The position numbers and the translations under genes were made by a program. From Dorea sp. AM10-31 (GTDB lineage Bacteria > Bacillota > Clostridia > Lachnospirales > Lachnospiraceae): a DNA stretch of 64,000 nt. Shown here piece by piece: positions 1 through 7,762 of the stretch. The stretch is from contig NZ_QTUV01000006.1 of NCBI RefSeq assembly GCF_003435815.1, forward strand, positions 1-64,000. Direction: 5' to 3'. How positions within the stretch are numbered: position 1 is the first letter of the stretch; each line of letters starts with the position of its first letter. Below the pieces are notes generated by a model, which saw only the letters and a list, made by a program, of their open reading frames with translations, was not told where the DNA came from and did not search any database.

Positions 1-62
1 GGTGATAGGTAAAGGATGAAGAATTTCTTGTATGCAGTTTTGAAGGTATATAAAAGTAAGGA

Positions 63-88
63 GATCAACGATTGTTGGTCTTTTTTTT
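63..88 (+). terminator. Intrinsic terminator
   Basis: A 7-bp stem (GATCAAC with GTTGGTC, one G-T pair, loop GATT) is followed by eight T. It probably ends a transcript entering from the left edge. Bases 1-62 hold no gene I can name. Confidence 0.7.
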
Positions 89-154
89 GTTATGGAGAGG
101 AGAAAATTATTTGCTCGATTACAAATCTCCTATTCAAATCTCAAACTATGATAG

Positions 155-197
155 GGATAAGTTATAGAAAGAAATTATAGAAATCAACAACTTATCC
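155..197. repeat. 9-bp inverted repeat
   Basis: GGATAAGTT (155-163) and AACTTATCC (189-197) are perfect inverted copies 25 bases apart, upstream of the alkyltransferase-like gene. No T-tract follows. It may be an operator or mRNA structure; function unknown. Confidence 0.35.
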
Positions 198-249
198 GTA
201 TTTGTGAGCATGCTTGATCATATTAAAATGTAAGAAAGATTTAGACAGA

Positions 250-595
250 ATGAAAGGAGATTACGAGAGTATTGATGAAGATATGAAAAAGATATTAGCT
301 GAATCACTGATTTACGAGATCCTATCTGTAGTGGAAGAAATACCGGAAGGAAAGGTAGCATCCTATGGACAGATCGCCGCCCTGATCGGACGGGAAAAGA
401 ATGCAAGACTGGTTGGAAAAGTGCTAAGCGAGGCGGGGGATTACGGAGATTATCCGTGTCACAGAGTGGTAAAACATGCAGGAAGGACAGCTCCGGGCTG
501 GCATATGCAGAGAGCTTCTGGAAGAAGTAGGTGTTATTTCCAAGAAAAATGGATACATAGACATGCGGAAATGTAAGTGGAATCTGGAAGAGTAA
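250..595 (+). pseudogene. MGMT-family alkyltransferase-like (Atl) DNA-binding protein, frameshifted
   Basis: The N-terminal frame carries the winged-helix core of the O6-alkylguanine alkyltransferase family (IPEGKVASYGQIAALIG) and the active-site-type motif PCHRVV, then AGRTAPGW. After about 510 the family match jumps frame: RELLEEVGVISKKNG followed by MRKCKWNLEE is read in the next frame and ends at a TAA at 593-595. Loss of one AG from an AG-repeat (509-514) explains the jump. The short size without an alkyltransferase N-domain fits the Atl/YbaZ type, which binds alkylated bases and hands them to nucleotide excision repair. The start is uncertain (ATG 250 or 283). As read, the product ends at 576 with an aberrant tail. 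Confidence 0.72.
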
Positions 596-632
596 AAAGC
601 TTCAGTGTAAACGCATCCGAATTCTGTAAAAC

Positions 633-661
633 TTGCAGTTTTCGGGAAAATAGGTTATAAT
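633..661 (+). promoter_or_regulatory. Sigma-A promoter of the secreted coiled-coil protein
   Basis: TTGCAG (633-638), 17-base spacer, TATAAT (656-661), about 45 bases before the start codon. Confidence 0.6.
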
Positions 662-706
662 ACATAAATTGGTTCGATAACAAGAGATTTTAAAAGGATG
701 AATTTT

Positions 707-1771
707 ATGAAAAGAAGTAGAAAACAACATATTCGATGCGGAGTTGCATTAGCATGTGCATTAATGACTGCCGTACCGAGTATACCGGTACAGGCTTCAG
801 AAGTTAACAATCTTGCAAATAAGACAAGTAATCTTAAAAATCAGTTGGATGGACTGAACCAGGATTTGGTAGCGATCAGTGATAAGATATCAGCTACACA
901 GAAGAAGATCGATCAGTCGGATAATGAAGTGTACAGACTGGAAGCATCATTGAAGATTTCTTATAACAATGAAGAGAAGCAGTATGAGAACATGAAGACT
1001 CGTATTAAGTATATGTATGAGAATGGTTCTTCTACTATGCTTACGTTACTTCTGAAAGCTGACAGTATGGCTGATTTCCTTAATAAAGCCGATTTCATAG
1101 AGAATGTTACAGAGTATGACCGTAACATGCTCGAGAACATAGTTAAGGTGCGTAAGGGAATCGAAAAGCAGGAAAAAGATTTGAAGAAACAACAACAGGA
1201 ACTGTCAGATCTCAAGAGTCAGATGGACAGCGAAGAACAGCAGTTAAAAAACAAAGCAGATGCGACATCGACGGATCTGAATGATTTTAATAAGAAGCTT
1301 AAGGCCGCACGTGCGGAGCAGGCAAGACAGGAAGAACTTAAGAAGAAGCAGGCACAGCAGACAAAGACTGCGAAGAAGTCTACTTCAAAGAAATCCAGCA
1401 CGAAAAAACACAATAAAAAACCTTCGTCTAATAACAGCGGTAATACCGGAGGAAATACGACAGGCGGTTCCGGAGTTCATCATGGCAATTATATTATCCC
1501 ATCTGGCGGTCTGACGCCGCAGAAGGGGCGTATAACGTACAATGGACATACAGAGACATATTATTCCCAGCGTGTTCTTCCAGGCGGTGGATTAGGCATT
1601 CCTGGACGTCATATTGCAAGTGACGGAACGATTCGTGACTCAGGCAATTATATTGTTTTAGCAAGTGATGATTATCCGAAAGGAACGGTTGTACAAACGT
1701 CTCTGGGACCTGGTAAAGTATACGATACTGGAAGTGGAAGAGGAAACATCGATCTTTATACAGACTGGTAA
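707..1771 (+). CDS. Secreted coiled-coil peptidoglycan-associated protein with C-terminal 3D-like domain
   Basis: About 354 aa. An N-terminal signal peptide (basic RSRKQH, hydrophobic stretch, likely cut after VQA) is followed by a long PcsB/CwlO-type coiled coil (about 30-210), a Lys/Ser/Thr-rich linker, a Gly/Asn-rich hinge, and a C-terminal beta domain of about 90 aa. That domain ends with KVYDTGSGRGNIDLYTDW, the Asp pattern of 3D (double-psi barrel) domains found in resuscitation-type and lytic cell-wall proteins. Likely secreted and acting on or bound to peptidoglycan; enzymatic activity is not shown. ATG 707 is preferred over ATG 698 because AAAGGA (693-698) leaves proper spacing only for 707. 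Monocistronic with its own promoter. Confidence 0.8.
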   Translation: MKRSRKQHIRCGVALACALMTAVPSIPVQASEVNNLANKTSNLKNQLDGLNQDLVAISDKISATQKKIDQSDNEVYRLEASLKISYNNEEKQYENMKTRIKYMYENGSSTMLTLLLKADSMADFLNKADFIENVTEYDRNMLENIVKVRKGIEKQEKDLKKQQQELSDLKSQMDSEEQQLKNKADATSTDLNDFNKKLKAARAEQARQEELKKKQAQQTKTAKKSTSKKSSTKKHNKKPSSNNSGNTGGNTTGGSGVHHGNYIIPSGGLTPQKGRITYNGHTETYYSQRVLPGGGLGIPGRHIASDGTIRDSGNYIVLASDDYPKGTVVQTSLGPGKVYDTGSGRGNIDLYTDW

Positions 1772-1811
1772 ATGAAATAACGACGGAGAAAAGGACTGTC
1801 GTACACTAAGC

Positions 1812-2235
1812 TGCTCCCCGTCAAGTAGACAATTGAAAAAATATAAATTTTTCCTGCCAGTAGAAATTTATCTGCTGGCAGTTTTTATGCAGCTTGCAAG
1901 TAAATTTCGTGTTTTTTCATTGGTGTTAAAATTCCGAGATTCCTTTGTAAGCGTTTATTGTTATAGTAATCTATATAATCTTCAATCATTTTTACGAGAG
2001 TACCTCTATCAGTGAATCGCTTTCCATAGATTCATAGTTTCGAATCCATTGTTGGACAGATGCGAGACTTACATCAAACATATAGGCAATTCGCCGTTGG
2101 CTTTCTTTTCCATCCAGATATAGATTTACAGCATATTATCTTATCCTCAACAGATACTTTTCTTTTAGACATAAAATATGCTCCCTCCTAAGTGACAAGT
2201 TTTTATTATTTCACTTGTCTACCTAGAAGGGAGCA
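1812..2235 (-). mobile_element. Internally deleted IS3-family element
   Basis: On the minus strand an orfA start (ATG 2172, SD GGAGGG) encodes MSKRKVSVED, then after a frameshift the OrfA helix-turn-helix (NLYLDGKESQRR, IAYMFDVSLASVQQWIRNYE). This is followed directly by the C-terminus of OrfB (FTDRGTLVKMIEDYIDYY, NNKRLQRNLGILTP). The middle of the transposase is gone. The ends match as imperfect terminal inverted repeats: TGCTCCC...GTAGACAA at 1812 and its inverse ending at 2235. No target duplication was evident. Non-autonomous relic. Confidence 0.75.
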
Positions 2236-2237
2236 TA
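2176..2237 (-). repeat. Large hairpin over the OrfA ribosome site
   Basis: Arms of about 24 bases (2176-2199 and 2214-2237, almost perfectly complementary, loop about 14) lie at the right end of the IS relic. The inner arm contains the GGAGGG Shine-Dalgarno of orfA, so RNA entering from outside the element would fold and hide it. Confidence 0.55.
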
Positions 2238-2413
2238 TCACTTTCCTGTTTTTTTTCCCCTGACAGTCTTTTCATTTATTTCTACATATTCCGCAACACC
2301 TTTATCATATCGTTTTCACTTCATTTTTTGAATAACAGAGTGGAAAATGTTTCAATTTTCTTTTTTGTTTCTACGGAAATTCAATATTTCTTTTTATTTT
2401 TTGCAAGAACGCA

Positions 2414-2441
2414 TTGACGAAACGTCAAAATATGGTAAAAT
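2414..2441 (+). promoter_or_regulatory. Promoter with palindromic -35 region
   Basis: TTGACG (2414-2419), 16-base spacer, TAAAAT (2436-2441). The -35 is the left arm of a perfect palindrome TTGACGAAACGTCAA (2414-2428), a plausible repressor site for the aminotransferase gene. Confidence 0.55.
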
Positions 2442-2479
2442 AATAAAAGTCTACAAAAATTATAACGGAGGGCATGACA

Positions 2480-3775
2480 ATGATACCATATAAAGAATTA
2501 TCAAAAGAAGAGTTATTAGAAATAAAATCCGATCTCGACGCACAATTTGAAGCAATCAAAGCAAAAGGATTAAATCTTGACATGTCCAGAGGAAAACCTT
2601 CCACCGAACAGTTAAATCTTTCCATGGAAATGATGGATGTTCTGACAAGTGAATCTGATCTTGTCTGTGAAGAAGGAGTTGATTGCCGTAACTACGGTGT
2701 TTTGGATGGAATTAAAGAAGCCAAACAGCTTCTTGCTGATATGATGGAAGTACCAAAAGACAATATTGTTATCTTTGGTAATTCCAGCCTGAATATTATG
2801 TATGATACCATTGCACGTTCCATGACACATGGCGTGATGGGCAGTACACCATGGTGCAAACTTGATAAAGTAAAATTCCTCTGTCCGGTTCCTGGATACG
2901 ACAGACATTTTGCTATCACGGAATATTTTGGAATCGAAATGATCAATATCCCAATGACTCCAACCGGTCCTGATATGGATCTTGTTGAAAAATATGTAAA
3001 TAATGATCCTGCCGTAAAGGGTATCTGGTGTGTACCAAAATACTCCAACCCGCAGGGTATCACATATTCAGATGTAACAGTACACCGTTTTGCAGCATTA
3101 AAACCGGCTGCTGAAGATTTCCGTATTTTCTGGGACAATGCATACGGAATCCATCATTTATATGAAGATAAGCAGGATTACCTGCTTGAGATTCTGATGG
3201 AGTGTAAGAAAGAGGGCAACCCGGATATGGTTTACAAGTTCTCTTCTACTTCCAAGATCAGCTTTCCAGGTTCCGGTATCGGTGCTATTGCCGCATCGGA
3301 TGCAAACCTCGAAGACATCCGTAAGCAGATGCGTATCCAGACAATCGGTCATGACAAGCTTAACCAATTAAGACATGCAAGATATTTTAAAGATATCCAT
3401 GGTATGGTTCAGCATATGAAACGCCATGCAGATATCCTTAGGCCAAAATTTGACATGGTTTTGTCTTCTCTTGACCGCGAATTATCCGGTCTTGGAATCG
3501 GAAGCTGGATGGCTCCACGTGGCGGTTACTTCATTTCCTTTGATTCTATGGAAGGATGTGCCAAAGCTATCGTTGCCAAGGCAAAAGAAGCAGGTCTGGT
3601 CATGACAAATGCCGGTGCAACTTTCCCTTATGGAAAAGATCCGAAAGACAGCAATATCCGTATTGCTCCGTCTTATCCGACAGTAGAAGAATTGAAAACG
3701 GCATGCGAGATCTTTACTCTTAGTGTAAAACTCGTCAGTATCGATAAACTTCTCTCTAATATACTGGGTATCTAA
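2480..3775 (+). CDS. PLP-dependent class I aminotransferase (aspartate aminotransferase-like)
   Basis: 431 aa, fold-type I. Visible hallmarks are the N-terminal LDMSRGKPS segment typical of the atypical aspartate aminotransferase group, substrate/cofactor residues in VPKYSNPQG, DNAYGIHHL before the cofactor lysine, the Schiff-base lysine in SSTSKISFPGSG, and a C-terminal SNIRIAPSYP arginine segment. It likely transfers the amino group between aspartate (or a similar amino acid) and 2-oxoglutarate in the cytosol; substrate not proven. GGAGGG (2467-2472) favours ATG 2480 over ATG 2474. It sits alone between two inverted scraps of one IS, with its own promoter. Confidence 0.85.
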   Translation: MIPYKELSKEELLEIKSDLDAQFEAIKAKGLNLDMSRGKPSTEQLNLSMEMMDVLTSESDLVCEEGVDCRNYGVLDGIKEAKQLLADMMEVPKDNIVIFGNSSLNIMYDTIARSMTHGVMGSTPWCKLDKVKFLCPVPGYDRHFAITEYFGIEMINIPMTPTGPDMDLVEKYVNNDPAVKGIWCVPKYSNPQGITYSDVTVHRFAALKPAAEDFRIFWDNAYGIHHLYEDKQDYLLEILMECKKEGNPDMVYKFSSTSKISFPGSGIGAIAASDANLEDIRKQMRIQTIGHDKLNQLRHARYFKDIHGMVQHMKRHADILRPKFDMVLSSLDRELSGLGIGSWMAPRGGYFISFDSMEGCAKAIVAKAKEAGLVMTNAGATFPYGKDPKDSNIRIAPSYPTVEELKTACEIFTLSVKLVSIDKLLSNILGI

Positions 3776-3798
3776 TTTTTGATATTGTGTCGTTCTTA

Positions 3799-3835
3799 AA
3801 CAGGAGGCTGATCAACTAATGATTAGTCTCCTGTT
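3799..3835 (+). terminator. Hairpin after the aminotransferase gene
   Basis: AACAGGAG pairs with CTCCTGTT around an inner ACTAAT/ATTAGT-rich loop. The T-tract is poor, so this is a moderate terminator candidate. Confidence 0.45.
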
Positions 3836-3876
3836 CAATATATGTAAAAAAGAACCATCGCACTTTAGTGTGATAT

Positions 3877-4002
3877 GCTGTAAATCTATATCTGGATGGA
3901 AAAGAAAGCCAACGGTGAATTACCGATATGCTTGATGTAAGTCTCGCATCTGTCCAACAATGGATTCGAAACTATGAATCTATGGGAGCAAATAAAGTCG
4001 AT
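3877..4002 (+). mobile_element. Second scrap of the same IS3-family orfA
   Basis: Reads AVNLYLDGKESQR, then a TGA, then DVSLASVQQWIRNYESM. The DNA is nearly identical to the inverse of 2024-2135 in the first relic. Only the helix-turn-helix part remains, without terminal repeats. Dead fragment. Confidence 0.75.
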
Positions 4003-4034
4003 AAAGTGATGAAAAATAGTTTAAAGGAAAACAC

Positions 4035-4559
4035 ATGTATCTTATTTCTATTTATTTTGACGAGAAAACAAATAAAATATTGCAGCGGTATATAGACAGA
4101 ATTGCAGAAAAATCAGGCAATTATTTTATGATTGAGAATAAAGTACCGCCACATATGACAATTGCTTCGATTGAGGCGAGAAATGTGAATGTTTTGAAGC
4201 CGGCATTTGAAGATTTGAATGGAAAATTGTGTGCAGGGAACATGAAGGTTGTTTCGATTGGACAGCTGTTTCCGTATGTACTGTATGCAACGCCTGTGAT
4301 GAATCAGAAGCTGTTTGATCTGTCTGGGGAAATATATAAAGCATTTTGTGATATTCCCGAGACAACGTTGAGTGAATATTATAAGCCTTTTTCATGGCTG
4401 CCACATATAACTCTTGGAAAAACATTGGATAAAGTGCAGATGCAGAAGGCATTTCAGACGATGCAGGAAAAATTCATACCATTTACAGCACGATTTGGAG
4501 AGATTGGTTTGGCAAAAGTAAATCCACATGAAGATGTAACTAAGTTTACATTATTATAA
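4035..4559 (+). CDS. 2'-5' RNA ligase / 2H phosphoesterase family protein
   Basis: 174 aa. The two His-x-Thr/Ser-type motifs of the 2H superfamily are visible: PPHMTIAS near residue 36 and LPHITLGKT near residue 120. Both are needed for 2',3'-cyclic phosphate or 2'-5' phosphodiester chemistry. The physiological substrate in Firmicutes homologues (YjcG-like) is unknown. ATG 4035 follows AAAGGA (4023-4028). It starts immediately after the IS scrap, so its original promoter may have been replaced. Confidence 0.75.
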   Translation: MYLISIYFDEKTNKILQRYIDRIAEKSGNYFMIENKVPPHMTIASIEARNVNVLKPAFEDLNGKLCAGNMKVVSIGQLFPYVLYATPVMNQKLFDLSGEIYKAFCDIPETTLSEYYKPFSWLPHITLGKTLDKVQMQKAFQTMQEKFIPFTARFGEIGLAKVNPHEDVTKFTLL

Positions 4560-4576
4560 AAACTATTTCACAATTG

Positions 4577-4603
4577 AAAAATCTTGACTTCACAGCTGTA
4601 AAG
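4577..4603 (+). promoter_or_regulatory. Orphan promoter/operator with BlaI/CopY-like palindrome (copy 1)
   Basis: TTGACT (4584-4589) overlaps the 16-bp near-palindrome CTTCACAGCTGTAAAG (4588-4603), close to the ACA-NN-TGT core of BlaI/MecI/CopY operators. The same 27-base block recurs at 10485. No gene follows here; a terminator hairpin comes directly after. Confidence 0.45.
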
Positions 4604-4614
4604 GATAATCAAAG

Positions 4615-4651
4615 TTCAAGAGGGTCTGGAATAATTCCAGGCCCTCTTGAA
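4615..4651. terminator. Strong hairpin 3' of the GntR gene
   Basis: TTCAAGAGGGTCTGGAA and TTCCAGGCCCTCTTGAA form a stem of about 17 bp with a 3-base loop between convergent transcripts. No long T-run on either side; probably ends the minus-strand GntR transcript. Confidence 0.6.
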
Positions 4652-4666
4652 TGTTAATGAAACGAA

Positions 4667-5425
4667 TTAAAAGCTCTGTTCTTTCATGAGTGAAAGTCTG
4701 TATACACGTCTGCCGGTTTCTTCATAATGCTGATCCAGAAGAGCACAGGTTGCCTGGAGGTCGTTACTTCGGATGGCTTCCAACAGGCTTTGGTGTGTCC
4801 ATACTGCAGCACCTCCGTTATGAGAGGTGCGTGAATCCGGAGTGTTTGGTTCTAAGCATTTAGCATTCTGAAGCGTTTCAGCATCTCCGTTTAACTGTCC
4901 AAAGTGATTAGCATTTTGAACCGAGAGAAACATGGCACCATTCAGGGGGCTTAGAAGCTCCCACATTTTGGTCAATCGATCAAGCTGAGCAGAGCGAATG
5001 ATCTGTTGGTGAAATATCTCATCTGCGTGAACGGCCTTCATGGTATTACCTTCGAGAACAGCCTTTCGAAATTCTTCAATGCTGGCTTCCATTATCAGGA
5101 GACTATAATCACTAAGTCGACAGTTACTTTTTTGAATTGCCAGTTTTTCGAGGCTGCCACGTAAAAAGAAGACTTCATACGCATCTTGTGGAGAAAGCAA
5201 TGCGACTGTACATCCTTTGTTAGGACAGTAATCGACTAAACCTTCGACGGCAAGCTGTCGAAGTGCTTCGCGCACAGGACCTCGGCTGAGTCCGAATTTC
5301 TGGGCAATTTCAGCCTCTACCAGTTTTTCCTGAGGCTGAAGGGTTCCGTTAATAATCTGCTCCCGCAGAGATTCAAGAACAATTTCTGATGTAGTTGTGT
5401 TTGATGCTTTTCGTTGTTCCTGCAT
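4667..5425 (-). CDS. GntR family regulator, FadR/FCD subfamily
   Basis: 252 aa. N-terminal winged helix (about 12-75) with the GntR signature LVEAEIAQKFGLSRGPVREA and QLAVEGLVDY. A helical FCD ligand domain follows (about 85-240), containing the metal/carboxylate-type Asp/His residues (HADEIFHQQII). Second gene of a two-gene minus-strand operon, 11 bases after the PLP-enzyme gene. It most likely controls the divergent creatininase/M42 operon, sensing a small carboxylate; the ligand is unknown. Confidence 0.85.
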   Translation of the reverse strand: MQEQRKASNTTTSEIVLESLREQIINGTLQPQEKLVEAEIAQKFGLSRGPVREALRQLAVEGLVDYCPNKGCTVALLSPQDAYEVFFLRGSLEKLAIQKSNCRLSDYSLLIMEASIEEFRKAVLEGNTMKAVHADEIFHQQIIRSAQLDRLTKMWELLSPLNGAMFLSVQNANHFGQLNGDAETLQNAKCLEPNTPDSRTSHNGGAAVWTHQSLLEAIRSNDLQATCALLDQHYEETGRRVYRLSLMKEQSF

Positions 5426-5436
5426 ATTTACCTCAT

Positions 5437-6465
5437 CTAATTTTCAGAATAATCCATTAAAACTTGCGCAACATACTGCATATCAGAAGGTGTGAAGCGT
5501 TGATCGCAAGGAACGGATACAATATGGTCATAAATGTATTGTTCTGATGAATCTGGCAGTGGATGAACCAGCGGTCCCACTGGCCAGTAGACAGTCGAGC
5601 GAATCTGGTGATCTGTCAGGTATTGCTGAAATCTCTCACGATTTTCGGCATATAGGCAGAAATGGCTTGGAACAGTAGCCTCTGGAAGTTCAGGAAAGAC
5701 TACTTGCACACCATGAAGAGGTGCGGTAAGAGCGTCTAAAAGTGCAGCGTAGTTTTCACGTCTTGTCTTGCAAATGGAATCAAAGTCAGCATGGCGAAGG
5801 AGATATTCTGAATTATCATCTCCGGCAAAGCTGTCAAATATCTGACGAAGTCGCAGCTCGCCTTCCCAGAAAACATCGCCGTCTCCTGTCTCGTAGTATT
5901 CTTTTCGCTGTTTAAGATGTGTTGCTTCTACTGGCAGAAGAGGAGTTTCAAAGGTTCCGTTTCGTTTAACGGCGAATCCACCGCAATCAACCCCCATCCA
6001 TTTTCGGAAGCTTCCGGCAAAATAATCACAGAGAGGATCGATACCGTCAGCTGAGAGCATGGAATGAGTTACATCTTCAAAAATTACAACTCCTTTTTCT
6101 TTGCAGGCTTTAACAAAGTCGTGATCATAGTTGCAGAAGCCATAGTAGCCGCAAAGAGATAAAACACTGATTTCATCGATAACCGAAGTATCGAAAATAC
6201 TGTGCAAATCCTGGTCCAGCTCATAAAATTTCAGCTGATATCCGGCTTTCTCAAAAGGAGCAAGGACTGTCTCACAGGTATACAAAGGCACATATGCTAC
6301 TTTACGCGTATCGTGCAGTGCAATATCCTGTAAACAATAATAGATACCGCATCGTCCGGACATGGTAAATGCCAGATCATCATTAGGTGAGCAGATACGT
6401 GAAAAGTATCCGTTTTCGATAGGTTTGCTTGGTTCATAGTTGAATAAACCGCCAATTTTTCGCAT
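5437..6465 (-). CDS. DegT/DnrJ/EryC1-like PLP-dependent enzyme
   Basis: 342 aa, fold-type I with DegT-family features: GRCGIYYCL near residue 38 for the phosphate site, VIFEDVTHSM with the cofactor Asp near 130, and a lysine in GSFRKWMG near 155 as the likely Schiff base. It may aminate a keto-sugar or another ketone; nothing in the neighbourhood resembles sugar-nucleotide synthesis, so the substrate is open. Start ATG 6465 has AGGAGG close upstream. First gene of the operon with the GntR regulator, divergent from the creatininase gene. Confidence 0.75.
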   Translation of the reverse strand: MRKIGGLFNYEPSKPIENGYFSRICSPNDDLAFTMSGRCGIYYCLQDIALHDTRKVAYVPLYTCETVLAPFEKAGYQLKFYELDQDLHSIFDTSVIDEISVLSLCGYYGFCNYDHDFVKACKEKGVVIFEDVTHSMLSADGIDPLCDYFAGSFRKWMGVDCGGFAVKRNGTFETPLLPVEATHLKQRKEYYETGDGDVFWEGELRLRQIFDSFAGDDNSEYLLRHADFDSICKTRRENYAALLDALTAPLHGVQVVFPELPEATVPSHFCLYAENRERFQQYLTDHQIRSTVYWPVGPLVHPLPDSSEQYIYDHIVSVPCDQRFTPSDMQYVAQVLMDYSEN

Positions 6466-6769
6466 GTTTTGTTTCCTCCTTACTAATAAAAAAGTTATAC
6501 GGGTGTCTTTTGTCCGTTATCTAAAAACTAATTACAATTATAGTGGATTGTTAACAAAAGCGAAAGTATTATTTTTTTACAAAAAAATACATGAAAAGTC
6601 ACACAATAACATTATTAACAATTATTGTTTTGAAAAATTGGTACAAAAGCATAAAAAAGCATGTTATGCAGTTGTAAAAAGTTTTAAAAACACTGTTTAG
6701 AGAAAAAAATATGGTGAAAATCAACAAAAATACTGACATTTTTTTGTTGTTAACATCAATTCGAAATTG

Positions 6770-6798
6770 TTGACAATCCTATTTGCCTAAACTATACT
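6770..6798 (+). promoter_or_regulatory. Consensus sigma-A promoter of the creatininase-M42 operon
   Basis: TTGACA (6770-6775), 17-base spacer, TATACT (6793-6798). The surrounding 6500-6790 is very A/T-rich and contains no gene. Repeated TTGTTAACA-like stretches nearby could be GntR sites. Confidence 0.75.
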
Positions 6799-6862
6799 TA
6801 TTTTATCAAGAGCGGCTCGAAAATTATAGGCGTATCTGTTCAGATATTACGAAATGAGGATA

Positions 6863-6898
6863 ATGATGGACACTACAGCCTGGATAAAGTTAAAGTAG
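6863..6898 (+). CDS. Possible 11-residue leader peptide
   Basis: TGAGGA (6855-6860) precedes two adjacent ATGs opening a tiny frame MMDTTAWIKLK ending in TAG. It lies in the leader between the promoter and a terminator-like hairpin, the arrangement of attenuation leaders. It may be chance. Confidence 0.3.
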   Translation: MMDTTAWIKLK

Positions 6899-6917
6899 CA
6901 CAGTAACGAACGGATGT

Positions 6918-6949
6918 CGGACTGTCCGGTTTCCGGATAGTCCGATTTT
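6918..6949 (+). terminator. Leader hairpin / possible attenuator
   Basis: A 12-bp stem (CGGACTGTCCGG with CCGGATAGTCCG, one G-T pair) closes on a TTT loop and is followed by ATTTTC. It lies 40 bases before the creatininase start codon and 120 bases after the promoter. Confidence 0.5.
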
Positions 6950-6988
6950 CAGAAGAGAATAATTATTATATGTGAAAGGAAAAAAACT

Positions 6989-7750
6989 ATGAGACTTACA
7001 GATTTGACTTGGCCGAAAGCCCAAGAATATTTTGAAAAAAATGATATGGTACTTATTTCTATTGGAAGTATTGAGTGTCACGGTCGTCACATGCCACTTG
7101 GAACCGATACACTGATTCCGGATCATTTGTTGGAGAAAATTGAGAAGAAGAGTGATGTTTTGATTGCTCCGACTATTCCATACGGTTCCTGTCAGAGTTT
7201 AGCTCCGTATCCGGGCACAATTGATATTGACGGCGAGGTACTCTATCAGTTTTGCCGTCAGATTTTCCTGAGTCTGTATCGTCACGGCGCAAGAAAATTC
7301 GTTTTCCTGAACGGACACGGCGGAAACATTAAGATGATTGAGCGCCTTGGCATGGAATTTGAAGATAAGGGCTGTCTGGTTGCTATGCTTAACTGGTGGC
7401 TGATGGCATGGGATATGAACCCAGCGTGGAAAGGCGGCCACGGCGGTGGTGAAGAAACAGCTGCAATTCTTGGAATCGATCCGTCTTTAGTTGATAAGAG
7501 TGAGATAGGTGGGGAGCTTAAGTTTAAGCACCTGTCTGATAATCTGAAGACAACCGGTTTCCGTTCTGTTGAGTTCAAGGGAGTTAGCGTTGATATTATA
7601 CGTAATACTCCACATGTAACAGACAGCGGCTGGATCGGACCGGATCATCCGAGTACCGCCACAGAAGAGTGGGGCAAGGAGATGCTTGAGACTACAGCAA
7701 ACTATATTGTTGATTTCATGGAAGAATTCAAGAAAGTAGAACTTTCATAA
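6989..7750 (+). CDS. Creatininase family amidohydrolase
   Basis: 253 aa, usual length for the family. Metal ligands are visible: Glu in GSIECHG (about 29) with following His, Asp in PLGTDTLIP, His in FLNGHGGN (about 110), and the Glu of GGHGGGEETA (about 150). Family members hydrolyse cyclic amides or formamides (creatinine, Fapy compounds, mycofactocin precursor); substrate here unknown. RBS AAAGGA. The gene is 12 bases from the M42 peptidase gene, so the two products probably act in sequence on an amide or peptide-like compound under the divergent GntR regulator. Confidence 0.85.
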   Translation: MRLTDLTWPKAQEYFEKNDMVLISIGSIECHGRHMPLGTDTLIPDHLLEKIEKKSDVLIAPTIPYGSCQSLAPYPGTIDIDGEVLYQFCRQIFLSLYRHGARKFVFLNGHGGNIKMIERLGMEFEDKGCLVAMLNWWLMAWDMNPAWKGGHGGGEETAAILGIDPSLVDKSEIGGELKFKHLSDNLKTTGFRSVEFKGVSVDIIRNTPHVTDSGWIGPDHPSTATEEWGKEMLETTANYIVDFMEEFKKVELS

Positions 7751-7762
7751 AGGGGTATTAAA

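Noticed and set aside
218..406. Minus-strand frame opposite the alkyltransferase-like gene
   Set aside because: Shadow frame; no RBS or family signal, while the plus strand has clear motifs.
1833..2015. 60-codon plus-strand frame in the IS relic
   Set aside because: Coding match is on the minus strand (OrfB C-terminus).
3877..4002. In-frame TGA in the second orfA scrap as a selenocysteine site
   Set aside because: The related copy has CGA at this place and the gene is already truncated, so it is decay.
6440..6700. 86-codon plus-strand frame in the GntR/creatininase control region
   Set aside because: Starts inside the divergent gene, Lys/Asn-rich translation of A/T-rich DNA, no RBS.
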